Shown here piece after piece: positions 9,095 to 17,132 of a stretch of 64,000 nt of DNA (its first letter is position 1; every line of letters starts with the position of its first letter). The notes beneath the pieces are model-generated. The model saw only the letters and a program-made list of their open reading frames with translations. It was not told the origin of the DNA and did no database searches. The DNA is from Claveliimonas bilis (GTDB lineage Bacteria > Bacillota > Clostridia > Lachnospirales > Lachnospiraceae). A program made the translations under genes and the position numbers. The stretch spans positions 2,666,001-2,730,000 of the forward strand of contig NZ_AP024845.1 of assembly GCF_020892095.1 (NCBI RefSeq). The letters run 5' to 3'.

Positions 9095-10423
9095 ATGAGT
9101 AAACCGGTGGTGGCCATTGTAGGAAGGCCAAACGTTGGAAAATCCACCCTTTTTAATGTACTTGCAGGAGAGATGATCTCCATTGTAAAAGATACGCCAG
9201 GTGTAACGCGGGATCGTATTTATGCAGAAGTGTCCTGGCTTGACAGAGAATTTACACTGATCGATACCGGTGGAATTGAACCGGAGAGTAAAGATATTAT
9301 CCTTTCGCAGATGAGGGAGCAGGCGCAGATTGCCATTGATACGGCAGACGTTATTATTTTCCTGACCGATGTACGGCAGGGGCTGATCGACGCGGATGCA
9401 AAGGTTGCAGACATGCTCCGGCGTTCCGGGAAGCCAGTTGTGTTAGTGGTAAATAAAGTAGATAATTTTGATAAATTTGCAGTAGATGTCTATGAATTTT
9501 ATAATCTTGGAATCGGAGATCCCATGCCTATATCCGCTTCCTCCAAGCTGGGACTTGGAGATATGCTGGATGCGGTGATCGCTCATTTTCCGGAACATTC
9601 TGCAGAGGAAGAGGAGGACGAGCGTCCGAGAGTAGCCATTGTAGGGAAGCCAAATGTAGGGAAATCCTCGATCATCAACCGCCTGCTGGGCGAGCAGAGA
9701 GTGATCGTGTCGGATATAGCGGGAACTACCAGAGACGCCATTGATACAGAGGTGGTTCACGACGGCAAAGAATATGTGTTTATTGATACTGCAGGGCTCC
9801 GGAGAAAGAACAAGATTAAAGAAGAACTGGAGCGTTACAGTATCATCCGTACGGTAACTGCTGTGGAGAGAGCGGATGTGGTTCTTGTTGTCATTGACGC
9901 TGCAGAGGGTGTGACGGAGCAGGATGCCAAAATCGCGGGAATTGCTCACGAAAGAGGAAAAGGGATCATCATTGTGGTCAACAAGTGGGATGCCATTGAA
10001 AAGAACGACAAGACGATGAGAGAATATGAAAGCCGTGTGCGTCAGATTCTTTCCTTTATGCCCTATGCGGAGATTATGTATGTATCTGCACTGACCGGGC
10101 AGAGGCTGCCGAAATTGTTTGAAAAGATTGATATGGTCATTCAGAACCAGACACTCCGCGTGGCTACAGGAGTGCTCAATGAGATCATGATGGAGGCAGT
10201 TGCTATGCAGCAGCCGCCGTCAGACAAAGGAAAACGGCTGAAGCTTTACTATATTACCCAGGTATCGGTGAAGCCGCCGACTTTCGTAATTTTTGTGAAT
10301 GATAAAGAGCTGATGCATTTTTCATATACACGATATTTGGAAAATAAAATACGGGAGGCCTTTGGGTTTAAAGGAACTTCTTTAAGATTTTTCATTCGTC
10401 AGCGAAAGGAAAAGGAGCAGTAG
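9095..10423 (+). CDS. der: Ribosome biogenesis GTPase Der (EngA)
   Basis: 442 residues with two tandem GTPase domains, the hallmark of Der. The first has [12 protein letters not shown], the DTPGVTRD switch and DTGG. The second has [20 protein letters not shown] and DTAGL, followed by a C-terminal KH-like domain. NKVD and NKWD specificity motifs are present in domains 1 and 2. It acts in 50S subunit maturation in the cytoplasm. GGAGGAAG precedes the ATG. It is four bases upstream of plsY, in an operon with the DUF512 gene and gpsA. Confidence 0.97.
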   Translation: MSKPVVAIVGRPNVGKSTLFNVLAGEMISIVKDTPGVTRDRIYAEVSWLDREFTLIDTGGIEPESKDIILSQMREQAQIAIDTADVIIFLTDVRQGLIDADAKVADMLRRSGKPVVLVVNKVDNFDKFAVDVYEFYNLGIGDPMPISASSKLGLGDMLDAVIAHFPEHSAEEEEDERPRVAIVGKPNVGKSSIINRLLGEQRVIVSDIAGTTRDAIDTEVVHDGKEYVFIDTAGLRRKNKIKEELERYSIIRTVTAVERADVVLVVIDAAEGVTEQDAKIAGIAHERGKGIIIVVNKWDAIEKNDKTMREYESRVRQILSFMPYAEIMYVSALTGQRLPKLFEKIDMVIQNQTLRVATGVLNEIMMEAVAMQQPPSDKGKRLKLYYITQVSVKPPTFVIFVNDKELMHFSYTRYLENKIREAFGFKGTSLRFFIRQRKEKEQ

Positions 10424-10426
10424 GAA

Positions 10427-11068
10427 ATGGAACGAATCATTTGTTTGTTGATCGGATATGTGTTTGGACTGTTCCAGACCGGATATTTGTACGGAAAAAC
10501 AAAACATATTGATATCCGCACAAAAGGAAGCGGGAATGCCGGGACCACCAATGCATTAAGGACAATGGGAAAAAAGGCGGGGCTTATTACCCTGCTGGGA
10601 GACTGCCTTAAGTGCGTATTTGCGGTGCTGGTGGTACGGCTGATCTACGGCGGAAGCCACGGTGATATTCTCCCTGTGCTGTCCATGTACGCAGGGATCG
10701 GAGCAGTGCTTGGGCATAACTATCCTTTTTATATGAAGTTTAAGGGAGGAAAGGGAATTGCCGTTACTGCAGGGATCATTATTACCAGCTGGAATATCTG
10801 GATCATGCTGATCTGTCTTGCTGTATTTGTAGGTATGGTTGCAGTGACAAAATATGTATCAGTAGGTTCTCTGGCAGTGGTGATCACATATTTCCTCTGT
10901 GTTGTTGTATATGGACAGATGGGGGGATTCGGTGTGCAAGGCAGTTATCTGTATGAGATCTACATTCTTGCCGCACTGGTTGTGATTTCAGCATTTTTTA
11001 AACACAGATCCAACATACAAAGGCTCAGAGAAGGTACTGAGAATAAATTAAGCTTCGGTGGAAGGTAA
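10427..11068 (+). CDS. plsY: Glycerol-3-phosphate acyltransferase PlsY
   Basis: 213 residues, integral membrane, about five hydrophobic segments. It carries PlsY motifs: SGNAGTTNALRTMGKKAG (motif 1), GHNYPFYMKFKGGKGIA (motif 2) and a later GS-containing loop. It transfers acyl groups from acyl-phosphate to glycerol-3-phosphate, the first step of phospholipid synthesis. It precedes gpsA, which makes its substrate glycerol-3-phosphate, so the gene order reflects the pathway. The start ATG is four bases after der. Confidence 0.95.
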   Translation: MERIICLLIGYVFGLFQTGYLYGKTKHIDIRTKGSGNAGTTNALRTMGKKAGLITLLGDCLKCVFAVLVVRLIYGGSHGDILPVLSMYAGIGAVLGHNYPFYMKFKGGKGIAVTAGIIITSWNIWIMLICLAVFVGMVAVTKYVSVGSLAVVITYFLCVVVYGQMGGFGVQGSYLYEIYILAALVVISAFFKHRSNIQRLREGTENKLSFGGR

Positions 11069-11114
11069 ATTTCCGCAGGATAATTTGCGGATATGCATAG
11101 AGAGGAGGAATAAT

Positions 11115-12125
11115 ATGGCAAAAGTAGGGATTATGGGAGCGGGAAGCTGGGGAACAGCTCTCTCACTTCTTCTTCACAAAAACGGGCATGATGTGACTGT
11201 GTGGTCCATCAATGCAGACGAGGTGGAAATGCTTTCAAAAGAGCGGGAGCACAAAAGCAAGCTTCCGGGCGTAAGGCTTCCGGAGGATATGAAGTTTACC
11301 ACAAATGTAGAAGAAACTGTAGTCGGAAAAGATTTTGTGGTTCTGGCAGTTCCCTCTCCATTTACGAGAAGCACTGCAAGAACAATGGCTCCTTATGTGG
11401 CAGAGGGGCAGATGCTCGTCAATGTGGCAAAGGGAATTGAAGAGGCCACCCTTATGACACTGTCCGACCAGATTGAGGAGGAGATCCCGCAGGCGGATGT
11501 GGCAGTGCTGTCCGGTCCAAGTCATGCAGAGGAAGTGGGAAGACAGCTTCCTACAAGTGTTGTGGTTGGCGCCAAGACAAAGGCTACCGCGGAATACCTG
11601 CAGAAGATGTTTATGAATGAGGTGTTCCGCGTGTATACAAGCCCGGATATCCTGGGAATTGAGCTTGGAGGATCCCTGAAAAATGTCATTGCGCTGGCGG
11701 CAGGCATGGCTGACGGCCTTGGTTATGGAGATAATACAAAGGCAGCTCTTATTACAAGAGGAATCCATGAAATTGCAAAGCTGGGCGTGAAGATGGGCGG
11801 CACAAAAGAAAGTTTTATGGGACTGACCGGAATCGGTGATCTTATTGTAACATGCGCCAGTGTTCACAGCCGTAATCGTAAAGCCGGTTATCTGATCGGA
11901 CAGGGCAAGACTATGCAGGAAGCAATGGACGAGGTGAAAATGGTGGTAGAAGGAGTGTATTCTACCAAAGCAGCTGTAGCTCTCGGCAAAAAATACGAAG
12001 TGGACATGCCCATTATTGAGCAGGTCAATGCAATCCTCTTTGAAGGGAAAAATGCAAAAGAGGCAGTATATGACCTGATGATGCGGAAAGGAAAAGCAGA
12101 GCATACTGCAAAATCCTGGGATTGA
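11115..12125 (+). CDS. gpsA: Glycerol-3-phosphate dehydrogenase [NAD(P)+]
   Basis: 336 residues. The N-terminal Rossmann motif GAGSWGTALSLLL lies at residues 7-20. Family motifs follow: VAKGIE, the SGPSHAEEV substrate loop, the catalytic lysine region ELGGSLKNVIALAAG, and a C-terminal GLTGIGDLIVTC. It reduces dihydroxyacetone phosphate to sn-glycerol-3-phosphate for membrane lipids. The start at 11115 was chosen over an in-frame codon at 11058 because of the AGAGGAGGAA site at 11101-11110 and the family N-terminus MAKVGIMGAGSWG. It is the last gene of the DUF512-der-plsY-gpsA operon and ends before a strong terminator. Confidence 0.96.
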   Translation: MAKVGIMGAGSWGTALSLLLHKNGHDVTVWSINADEVEMLSKEREHKSKLPGVRLPEDMKFTTNVEETVVGKDFVVLAVPSPFTRSTARTMAPYVAEGQMLVNVAKGIEEATLMTLSDQIEEEIPQADVAVLSGPSHAEEVGRQLPTSVVVGAKTKATAEYLQKMFMNEVFRVYTSPDILGIELGGSLKNVIALAAGMADGLGYGDNTKAALITRGIHEIAKLGVKMGGTKESFMGLTGIGDLIVTCASVHSRNRKAGYLIGQGKTMQEAMDEVKMVVEGVYSTKAAVALGKKYEVDMPIIEQVNAILFEGKNAKEAVYDLMMRKGKAEHTAKSWD

Positions 12126-12197
12126 TGTTGACATCACGAATGCAAAAAGTTTAACGAAGAAAGAAAAAAGTGTACAGAAACATGCATAAAAAGTAAG

Positions 12198-12234
12198 AAA
12201 AATCAGCGTATCACGTAGCGATACGCTGATTTTT
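12198..12234. terminator. Bidirectional terminator between gpsA and lysR
   Basis: AAAAATCAGCGTATC and GATACGCTGATTTTT form a perfect 15-bp stem with a short loop. Confidence 0.85.
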
Positions 12235-12254
12235 CTATGGAATGTTAATTTGAC

Positions 12255-12281
12255 ACGTAACACTTTTAAACTTTGTTACGT
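12255..12281. repeat. Short inverted repeat at the 3' end of the lysR gene
   Basis: ACGTAACA and TGTTACGT flank an 11-base AT-rich loop. It sits just after the lysR stop on its own strand. It may be a weak terminator for lysR or a protein site; there is no clear T-run. Confidence 0.35.
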
Positions 12282-12287
12282 CCCCTG

Positions 12288-13187
12288 TTAAGTTTTTAGC
12301 AATATTTTGGCCTTTTGTCGTACATACCCTTTAAACTCATTGATGACCGGCGCCTGATACACATCCTTCAGTGTGCACATATAGAAAATGCGCTCCCAGG
12401 TAGGGCGGGCAATCCGGATGATCTGTACAGGCATATAAGCCAGAATAGGCATGTGCGGCACAACTGCAATGCCGAATCCGGCGGCAACCAGTCCGGCCAC
12501 GGCCTGATCTTCTTCCACTTCATATGCCATCTGCGGCATTCCGCCGCATTCAAGGAAAAGTTTATCGATGGTAGGCCTTATGCCGCTTCTTTTTGAAAAC
12601 CCAACATGAGGATAAGGCAGTGTGTCTGCAAGATCAATTTCATTTCTGGTACTTAGAGGATGATGGTTCGGCACGATCAGTACCAGATCCTGCTTTGCCA
12701 CCGGGATAAACTCGATGGAAGGCTCATTTCCCATTTTGGAACAAAAGGCAATATCATATTTCCGGGTCTTCAGACCTTCGATCATGTCCGGGGTAAGACC
12801 GGTGGAATTGTGAAAACGGAAATCAATATTCTGACCGGGATGCTGATCCAGATATCCGCGTACGAGCCGGGGAACGAGGTCTGTGCTTAATACCCTCAGC
12901 ACCGCCACATCGATCTGACCTTCTCCGCTGCCGGTCAGCTGCAGTTTGTTGACGCTGGAGTCCAAAAGCGCCAGGGACTGCTCTACATCTTCCAGAAAAG
13001 CACGCCCGCATTTGGTAAGAACGACATTTCTGCCTTCCTTTTCAAAGAGACGGACCCCCAGTTCCTTTTCCAGAGAAGAGATGGCATGGCTTAGGCTTGG
13101 CTGTGTAATGGAGAGGAGTTCAGCAGCTTTTGTATAATGCTCCAGATGGGCCAGTGTTACAAAATAGCGTAAATGGTATAGATTCAT
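12288..13187 (-). CDS. LysR-family transcriptional regulator
   Basis: 299 residues. The N-terminal winged helix-turn-helix is MNLYHLRYFVTLAHLEHYTKAAELLSITQPSLSHAISSLE read in two parts, followed by the LysR effector-binding domain from about residue 90. It is transcribed away from the TIM-barrel/OYE/aroE/MFS operon. A dyad lies in the shared 188-base region, the classical arrangement for a LysR activator that responds to a pathway substrate. The inducer is unknown; a hydroaromatic acid such as shikimate or quinate is inferred only from the neighbours. GGAGGGTCGCC precedes its ATG on the minus strand. Confidence 0.92.
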   Translation of the reverse strand: MNLYHLRYFVTLAHLEHYTKAAELLSITQPSLSHAISSLEKELGVRLFEKEGRNVVLTKCGRAFLEDVEQSLALLDSSVNKLQLTGSGEGQIDVAVLRVLSTDLVPRLVRGYLDQHPGQNIDFRFHNSTGLTPDMIEGLKTRKYDIAFCSKMGNEPSIEFIPVAKQDLVLIVPNHHPLSTRNEIDLADTLPYPHVGFSKRSGIRPTIDKLFLECGGMPQMAYEVEEDQAVAGLVAAGFGIAVVPHMPILAYMPVQIIRIARPTWERIFYMCTLKDVYQAPVINEFKGYVRQKAKILLKT

Positions 13188-13231
13188 TGGCGACCCTCCT
13201 TTGTTGATTTTTTATTTTAGCATAAACTATA

Positions 13232-13270
13232 AACAAATTCTATGAATTTGCATTATATTACGAATTTGTT
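13232..13270. promoter_or_regulatory. LysR-type operator region
   Basis: CAAATTC-TAT-GAATTTG (13234-13250) is a perfect 7-bp dyad. A third half-site, GAATTTG, lies at 13262-13268. The arrangement fits a LysR recognition site plus an activation site next to the -35 of the divergent operon. Confidence 0.6.
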
Positions 13271-13294
13271 TTTTATTTAACAATAGCATATAAT
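13266..13294 (+). promoter_or_regulatory. Promoter of the TIM-barrel/OYE/aroE/MFS operon
   Basis: TTGTTT (13266-13271), a 17-base spacer and TATAAT (13289-13294). The -35 overlaps the third GAATTTG half-site, as expected for a LysR-activated promoter. Confidence 0.55.
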
Positions 13295-13375
13295 TAAACC
13301 ATAGCAAATATCACAAGATTGAACAGAAAAAAAGAAGGAAAATGTTCAATTTTAACAATGGAAGGAGAAGAAACT

Positions 13376-14215
13376 ATGTCAAAGAAAAATCCAATCACAG
13401 TCAGCTCATGGACCCTGGGAGATCAGTGCAAATTTGAGGATCGTGTTATTGCAGCAAAAGAGGCAGGATATGAGGGGATCGGCCTGCGTGCAGAGACATA
13501 TGTGGATGCACTGAACGAAGGACTTTATGATGAGGATATTCTGGCAATCCTTGACAAACACGGAATGAAAGTGACAGAAGTAGAATACATCGTACAGTGG
13601 GCAGAGGACAACCGTTCCTATGAGCAGAAATATAAAGAGCAGATGTGCTTCCATATGTGCGACCTGTTTGGAGTAAACCATATTAACTGTGGTCTGATGG
13701 AGAACTATTCTGTAGAGCATACCGCACAGAAACTGAAAGAACTTTGCCACAGAGCAGGAAAAAGAATTATCGGTGTAGAGCCGATGCCGTACAGCGGTAT
13801 CCCGAATCTGGAAAAGGCATGGGCAGTTGTAAAAGCTTCCGGAGCCGAAAATGCCTACATTATTCTGGATACATGGCATTGGGTAAGAGCAGACCAGCCG
13901 TACGATATTCTGACAAAAGAGCAGGCTGAAAGGGTAATCTCCATCCAGATCAATGATGCATACGAAAGACCATACGCTGCTTCGATTTTAAGGGATGAAT
14001 CCATGCATGACCGTCTTGCTCCGGGAACAGGTGCTAAGGACACAGCAGGATTTGTAAAAATGATCAAAGAGGCAGGAATTGATCCGAAGGTGATCGGAGT
14101 GGAAGTTATTTCCGATGAAATCCTTGGAAGAGGCCTGAAAGAAGCTGCTGCCTATACATACGATAATACTGAAAAAGTATTGAAAGAGGCATGGCCGGAA
14201 ATGGTGGAAGACTAA
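13376..14215 (+). CDS. Xylose-isomerase-like TIM-barrel enzyme (possible dehydroshikimate dehydratase or epimerase)
   Basis: 279 residues from the ATG at 13376, preceded by GGAAGGAGAAG; an upstream in-frame start at 13319 lacks a good site. It belongs to the sugar phosphate isomerase/epimerase (AP endonuclease 2) superfamily. Candidate divalent-metal ligands are E135 (GVEPMPY), D165 and H168 (ILDTWHW), Q191 (SIQIND) and E243 (GVEVISDE). The same fold and ligand pattern serve bacterial 3-dehydroshikimate dehydratases (AsbF/QuiC type) as well as ketose epimerases and inositol isomerases. As first gene of an operon with a shikimate dehydrogenase, a role on a shikimate-pathway ring compound is a reasonable inference, but sequence alone does not fix the substrate. 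Confidence 0.75.
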   Translation: MSKKNPITVSSWTLGDQCKFEDRVIAAKEAGYEGIGLRAETYVDALNEGLYDEDILAILDKHGMKVTEVEYIVQWAEDNRSYEQKYKEQMCFHMCDLFGVNHINCGLMENYSVEHTAQKLKELCHRAGKRIIGVEPMPYSGIPNLEKAWAVVKASGAENAYIILDTWHWVRADQPYDILTKEQAERVISIQINDAYERPYAASILRDESMHDRLAPGTGAKDTAGFVKMIKEAGIDPKVIGVEVISDEILGRGLKEAAAYTYDNTEKVLKEAWPEMVED

Positions 14216-14272
14216 GAAGCCCTGTAAAACTTTAAATTGAGAAAAACAAATAGAAAAAGTGAGGAAATAAAG

Positions 14273-16198
14273 ATGAGATTTAAGACAATGTTTTCCCCGA
14301 TTCAGATCGGACCTATGACAGTAAAAAACCGTTTTGTTGTCCCTCCTATGGGAAATAACTTTGCAAATCCGGATGGAACATGGAGCGATCAGTCCGTTGC
14401 TTATTATGCGGAGCGGGCAAAAGGACAGTTCGGATTGATCACAATTGAGGCAACTGTTGTCCATCACGGTGCAAAGGGAGGACCGAAAAAGCCCTGTCTT
14501 TACGATGACAGCAGCATTGAGAGTCTGAAAAAGATTACCGATGCCTGTCATGCCCAGGGAGCTAAGGTTTCCATTCAGCTGCAGAATGCAGGGCCCGAAG
14601 GAAATGCAAAGAACGCAGGAGCTCCAATTGAAGCAGCTTCCGCCATTCCTTCTGTATATGGGAAAGACACGCCGGTAGAAGTATCGACAGAAAAGGTCTA
14701 TGAACTGGTAAAAGGTTATGGAGATGCAGCGGAGCGTGCCATGAAAGCAGGAGCAGACGCTGTAGAGATTCATATGGCTCACGGTTACCTGGTAAATTCT
14801 TTTATTTCCCCGCGGACAAATAAACGTGTAGATGAGTTTGGCGGAAACTTTGAGAACAGAATGCGTTTTCCGCGCCTCATTGTGGAAGAGGTCAAAAGAA
14901 GAGTGGGAGGAAAGGTTGCGATCCTTGCCCGTATTAACAGTTCCGATGAGGTGGAAGGCGGAGATGATGTACATGACAGCGCTGCTATTGCCGCTTATCT
15001 GGAAGACTGCGGCGTAGAAGGCCTCCACGTATCCCGTGCTGTACATATCAAAGATGAATATATGTGGGCGCCAACTGCCGTACATGCCGGATTTTCCGCA
15101 GATCTTGTTACGGAGATCAAACGGGCAGTTTCTATTCCGGTCATTACAGTAGGACGTTATACAGAGCCTTATTATGCAGAGCTTCTTCTTCGGGAAGGAC
15201 GCGCTGACCTTGTGGCATTTGGCCGTCAGTCCCTTGCAGATCCTCATATGCCGGAAAAAGCAATGCATGACAATCTGGAAGATCTGGTTCCGTGCATCGC
15301 CTGTCTGCAGGGCTGTGTTGCAAATATGTATAAAGGCGAGCCGATCTGCTGTCTGGTGAATCCATTCCTGGGACATGAGGCGCAGGGATATCCGAAAGCA
15401 GAAAAATCCAAAAAAGTTATGGTGATCGGAGGCGGTGTCGCCGGTATGTGTGCAGCTTTTGTCGCAGCAGAAAGAGGGCATGATGTTTCTCTTTATGAAA
15501 GAACAGATAAACTGGGCGGAAATATGCGGCTTGCAGCTTATCCGCCGGGAAAAGGCGATATTACAAATATGATCCGCAGTTATATCGTAAGATGCGAAAA
15601 AGCAGGCGTGAAAATTCATATGAATACAACGGTTGACCTTGAGATGGTAAAAGCAGAAAAACCGGATGCAGTGATCGTATCTACCGGATCAAGAACACTG
15701 ATCCTCCCTATCGAGGGCATTGAAAATCCTGCTATTATTCACGGTTCTGATCTTCTGGACGGTAAGAGGGCGGCCGGCAAAAAAGTCCTTGTTGTAGGCG
15801 GCGGTATGGTAGGATGTGAGACAGCAGCCTTTTTGGGAGAGCAGCAGCATGATGTGACCGTTATCGAATACCGCGATACAGTAGGTGCGGACGTGATCCA
15901 TGAACACAGAGTATTTCTGATGGAAGACTTTAAGAATTACGGAATCAAAGAAATTACAGGTGCGAAAGTATGCAAATTCTTTGACGACGGTGTAGAGTAT
16001 GAGTCTCCGGACGGAAGCAGACATGAAGTGAGAGGATTTGATTCTGTCGTCCTTTCCATGGGATTTAAGAATTACAATCCGTTTGCAGAACAGTTAGAAG
16101 AACTTGGTCAGGAAGTATATGTAGTCGGAGACGCAACAAGAGCAAGAAGAGCATTGGATGCTACAAAAGAAGCCTATGCGGCGGCAATGCAGATTTAA
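14273..16198 (+). CDS. NADH:flavin oxidoreductase, Fe-S/FMN/FAD old yellow enzyme family (enoate-reductase type)
   Basis: 641 residues from the ATG at 14273 (GTGAGGAAATAAAG precedes it). The N-terminal OYE barrel (about 1-350) has the family motif HGYLVNSFISPRTNKRVDEFGG, seen here in overlapping parts. A [4Fe-4S] site follows at CIACLQGC plus a later CCLVNP. An FAD/NAD(P)-binding half runs from about 385, with VIGGGVAGM and VVGGGMVG dinucleotide motifs. This is the architecture of 2,4-dienoyl-CoA reductase, 2-enoate reductase and bile-acid BaiCD/BaiH. Such enzymes reduce C=C bonds conjugated to a carbonyl. Its place between a TIM-barrel enzyme and shikimate dehydrogenase suggests a ring enone such as 3-dehydroshikimate as substrate; this is inference. 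Confidence 0.88.
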   Translation: MRFKTMFSPIQIGPMTVKNRFVVPPMGNNFANPDGTWSDQSVAYYAERAKGQFGLITIEATVVHHGAKGGPKKPCLYDDSSIESLKKITDACHAQGAKVSIQLQNAGPEGNAKNAGAPIEAASAIPSVYGKDTPVEVSTEKVYELVKGYGDAAERAMKAGADAVEIHMAHGYLVNSFISPRTNKRVDEFGGNFENRMRFPRLIVEEVKRRVGGKVAILARINSSDEVEGGDDVHDSAAIAAYLEDCGVEGLHVSRAVHIKDEYMWAPTAVHAGFSADLVTEIKRAVSIPVITVGRYTEPYYAELLLREGRADLVAFGRQSLADPHMPEKAMHDNLEDLVPCIACLQGCVANMYKGEPICCLVNPFLGHEAQGYPKAEKSKKVMVIGGGVAGMCAAFVAAERGHDVSLYERTDKLGGNMRLAAYPPGKGDITNMIRSYIVRCEKAGVKIHMNTTVDLEMVKAEKPDAVIVSTGSRTLILPIEGIENPAIIHGSDLLDGKRAAGKKVLVVGGGMVGCETAAFLGEQQHDVTVIEYRDTVGADVIHEHRVFLMEDFKNYGIKEITGAKVCKFFDDGVEYESPDGSRHEVRGFDSVVLSMGFKNYNPFAEQLEELGQEVYVVGDATRARRALDATKEAYAAAMQI

Positions 16199-16240
16199 GA
16201 AAAGTCTGTATCAAATAGAACAAGTCGGGAGGAAGGAAAA

Positions 16241-17116
16241 ATGGAAAAAAGAATTTCAGGACATACAGGTTTAATGGCGTTATTCGGGAGCCCGGTAGGA
16301 CATTCGGGATCACCGGCAATGTATAATTTCAGTTTTCAGCACGATGGCCTGGACTATGCATATCTGGCGTTTGATGTAAATGTGGAACAGATGCCGAAAG
16401 TATTTGAGACAATAAGGCTTTTGAAAATGAGGGGCGGAAACTTTACGATGCCCTGCAAAAATATCGCTGCCAAGCTGGTGGACAAACTGTCCCCGGCTGC
16501 AGAGATCATCGGAGCCTGCAACACCTTTGTCAATGACGACGGCGTTATCACCGGACATATTACAGACGGCGTGGGATTTGTAAAGAATCTGGAAGTCAAT
16601 GGAGTGGACGTAAAAGGCAAAAAGACAATTGTACTGGGAGCGGGCGGAGCCGCAACAGCGATCCAGGTGCAGCTTGCTTTGGACGGTGCAAAAGAAGTAC
16701 ATATTTTCAATGTGAAAGATGAGTTTTTTGAAAGAGCAGAAGGAACAAAAGCAAAACTGGCAGAGAAATGTCCGGAATGTGTTGTGACAGTAGAGGACCT
16801 GGAAGATCAGGAAAAACTGAAAGAAACAGTTGCAAACTGCGATATCGTAATCAATGCTACAACAATGGGTATGAAGCCTCATGACGATGTGACACTGATC
16901 GACAAGTCCTGGTACCGCAAGGATCTTGTAGTAGCTGATACGGTTTATAATCCGGAAAAAACAAAAATGATCCTTGAAGCGGAGGAGGCAGGCTGTAAGG
17001 CCATCGGCGGAAAGGGAATGCTGCTTCAGCAGGGAGCTGTCAATTATGAATTGTTCGTAGGAAAGAAGATGCCGTTGGAAGAGTATCAGAAATTCCAGGC
17101 AGAACAGGCAAAATAG
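16241..17116 (+). CDS. aroE: Shikimate/quinate dehydrogenase, YdiB-like (first copy)
   Basis: 291 residues. The substrate serines are in HSGSP (residues 21-25). The catalytic lysine is K73 in NFTMPCK, with N94 in GACNT and catalytic D109 in HITDG. The nucleotide site is GAGGAATAI near residue 130, followed by NVKDEFF, which resembles the DEFF element of YdiB rather than the NRT element of strictly NADP-dependent AroE. The usual NTDG is ITDG here, replacing an asparagine (I107) beside the catalytic aspartate. It lies 42 bases after the OYE gene and 16 before an MFS carrier, in a LysR-controlled operon, so a catabolic role seems likelier than aromatic synthesis. A second copy lies at 25260-26147. 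Confidence 0.9.
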   Translation: MEKRISGHTGLMALFGSPVGHSGSPAMYNFSFQHDGLDYAYLAFDVNVEQMPKVFETIRLLKMRGGNFTMPCKNIAAKLVDKLSPAAEIIGACNTFVNDDGVITGHITDGVGFVKNLEVNGVDVKGKKTIVLGAGGAATAIQVQLALDGAKEVHIFNVKDEFFERAEGTKAKLAEKCPECVVTVEDLEDQEKLKETVANCDIVINATTMGMKPHDDVTLIDKSWYRKDLVVADTVYNPEKTKMILEAEEAGCKAIGGKGMLLQQGAVNYELFVGKKMPLEEYQKFQAEQAK

Positions 17117-17132
17117 GAAGAGGAGAAAGGTC

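Noticed and set aside
11235-12263. Minus-strand open frame over gpsA
   Set aside because: It covers a complete gpsA and the terminator, and the translated protein is Cys/His/Phe-rich without motifs.
12255-12281. Mobile-element terminal repeat at ACGTAACA/TGTTACGT
   Set aside because: No second copy or target duplication is visible in the window, so it is kept only as a short inverted repeat.
13988-15619. 543-codon open frame on the minus strand across the TIM-barrel and OYE genes
   Set aside because: Its composition (very high Cys/His/Ser/Phe) is typical of shadow translation of biased coding DNA; both plus-strand genes have strong family motifs and ribosome sites.
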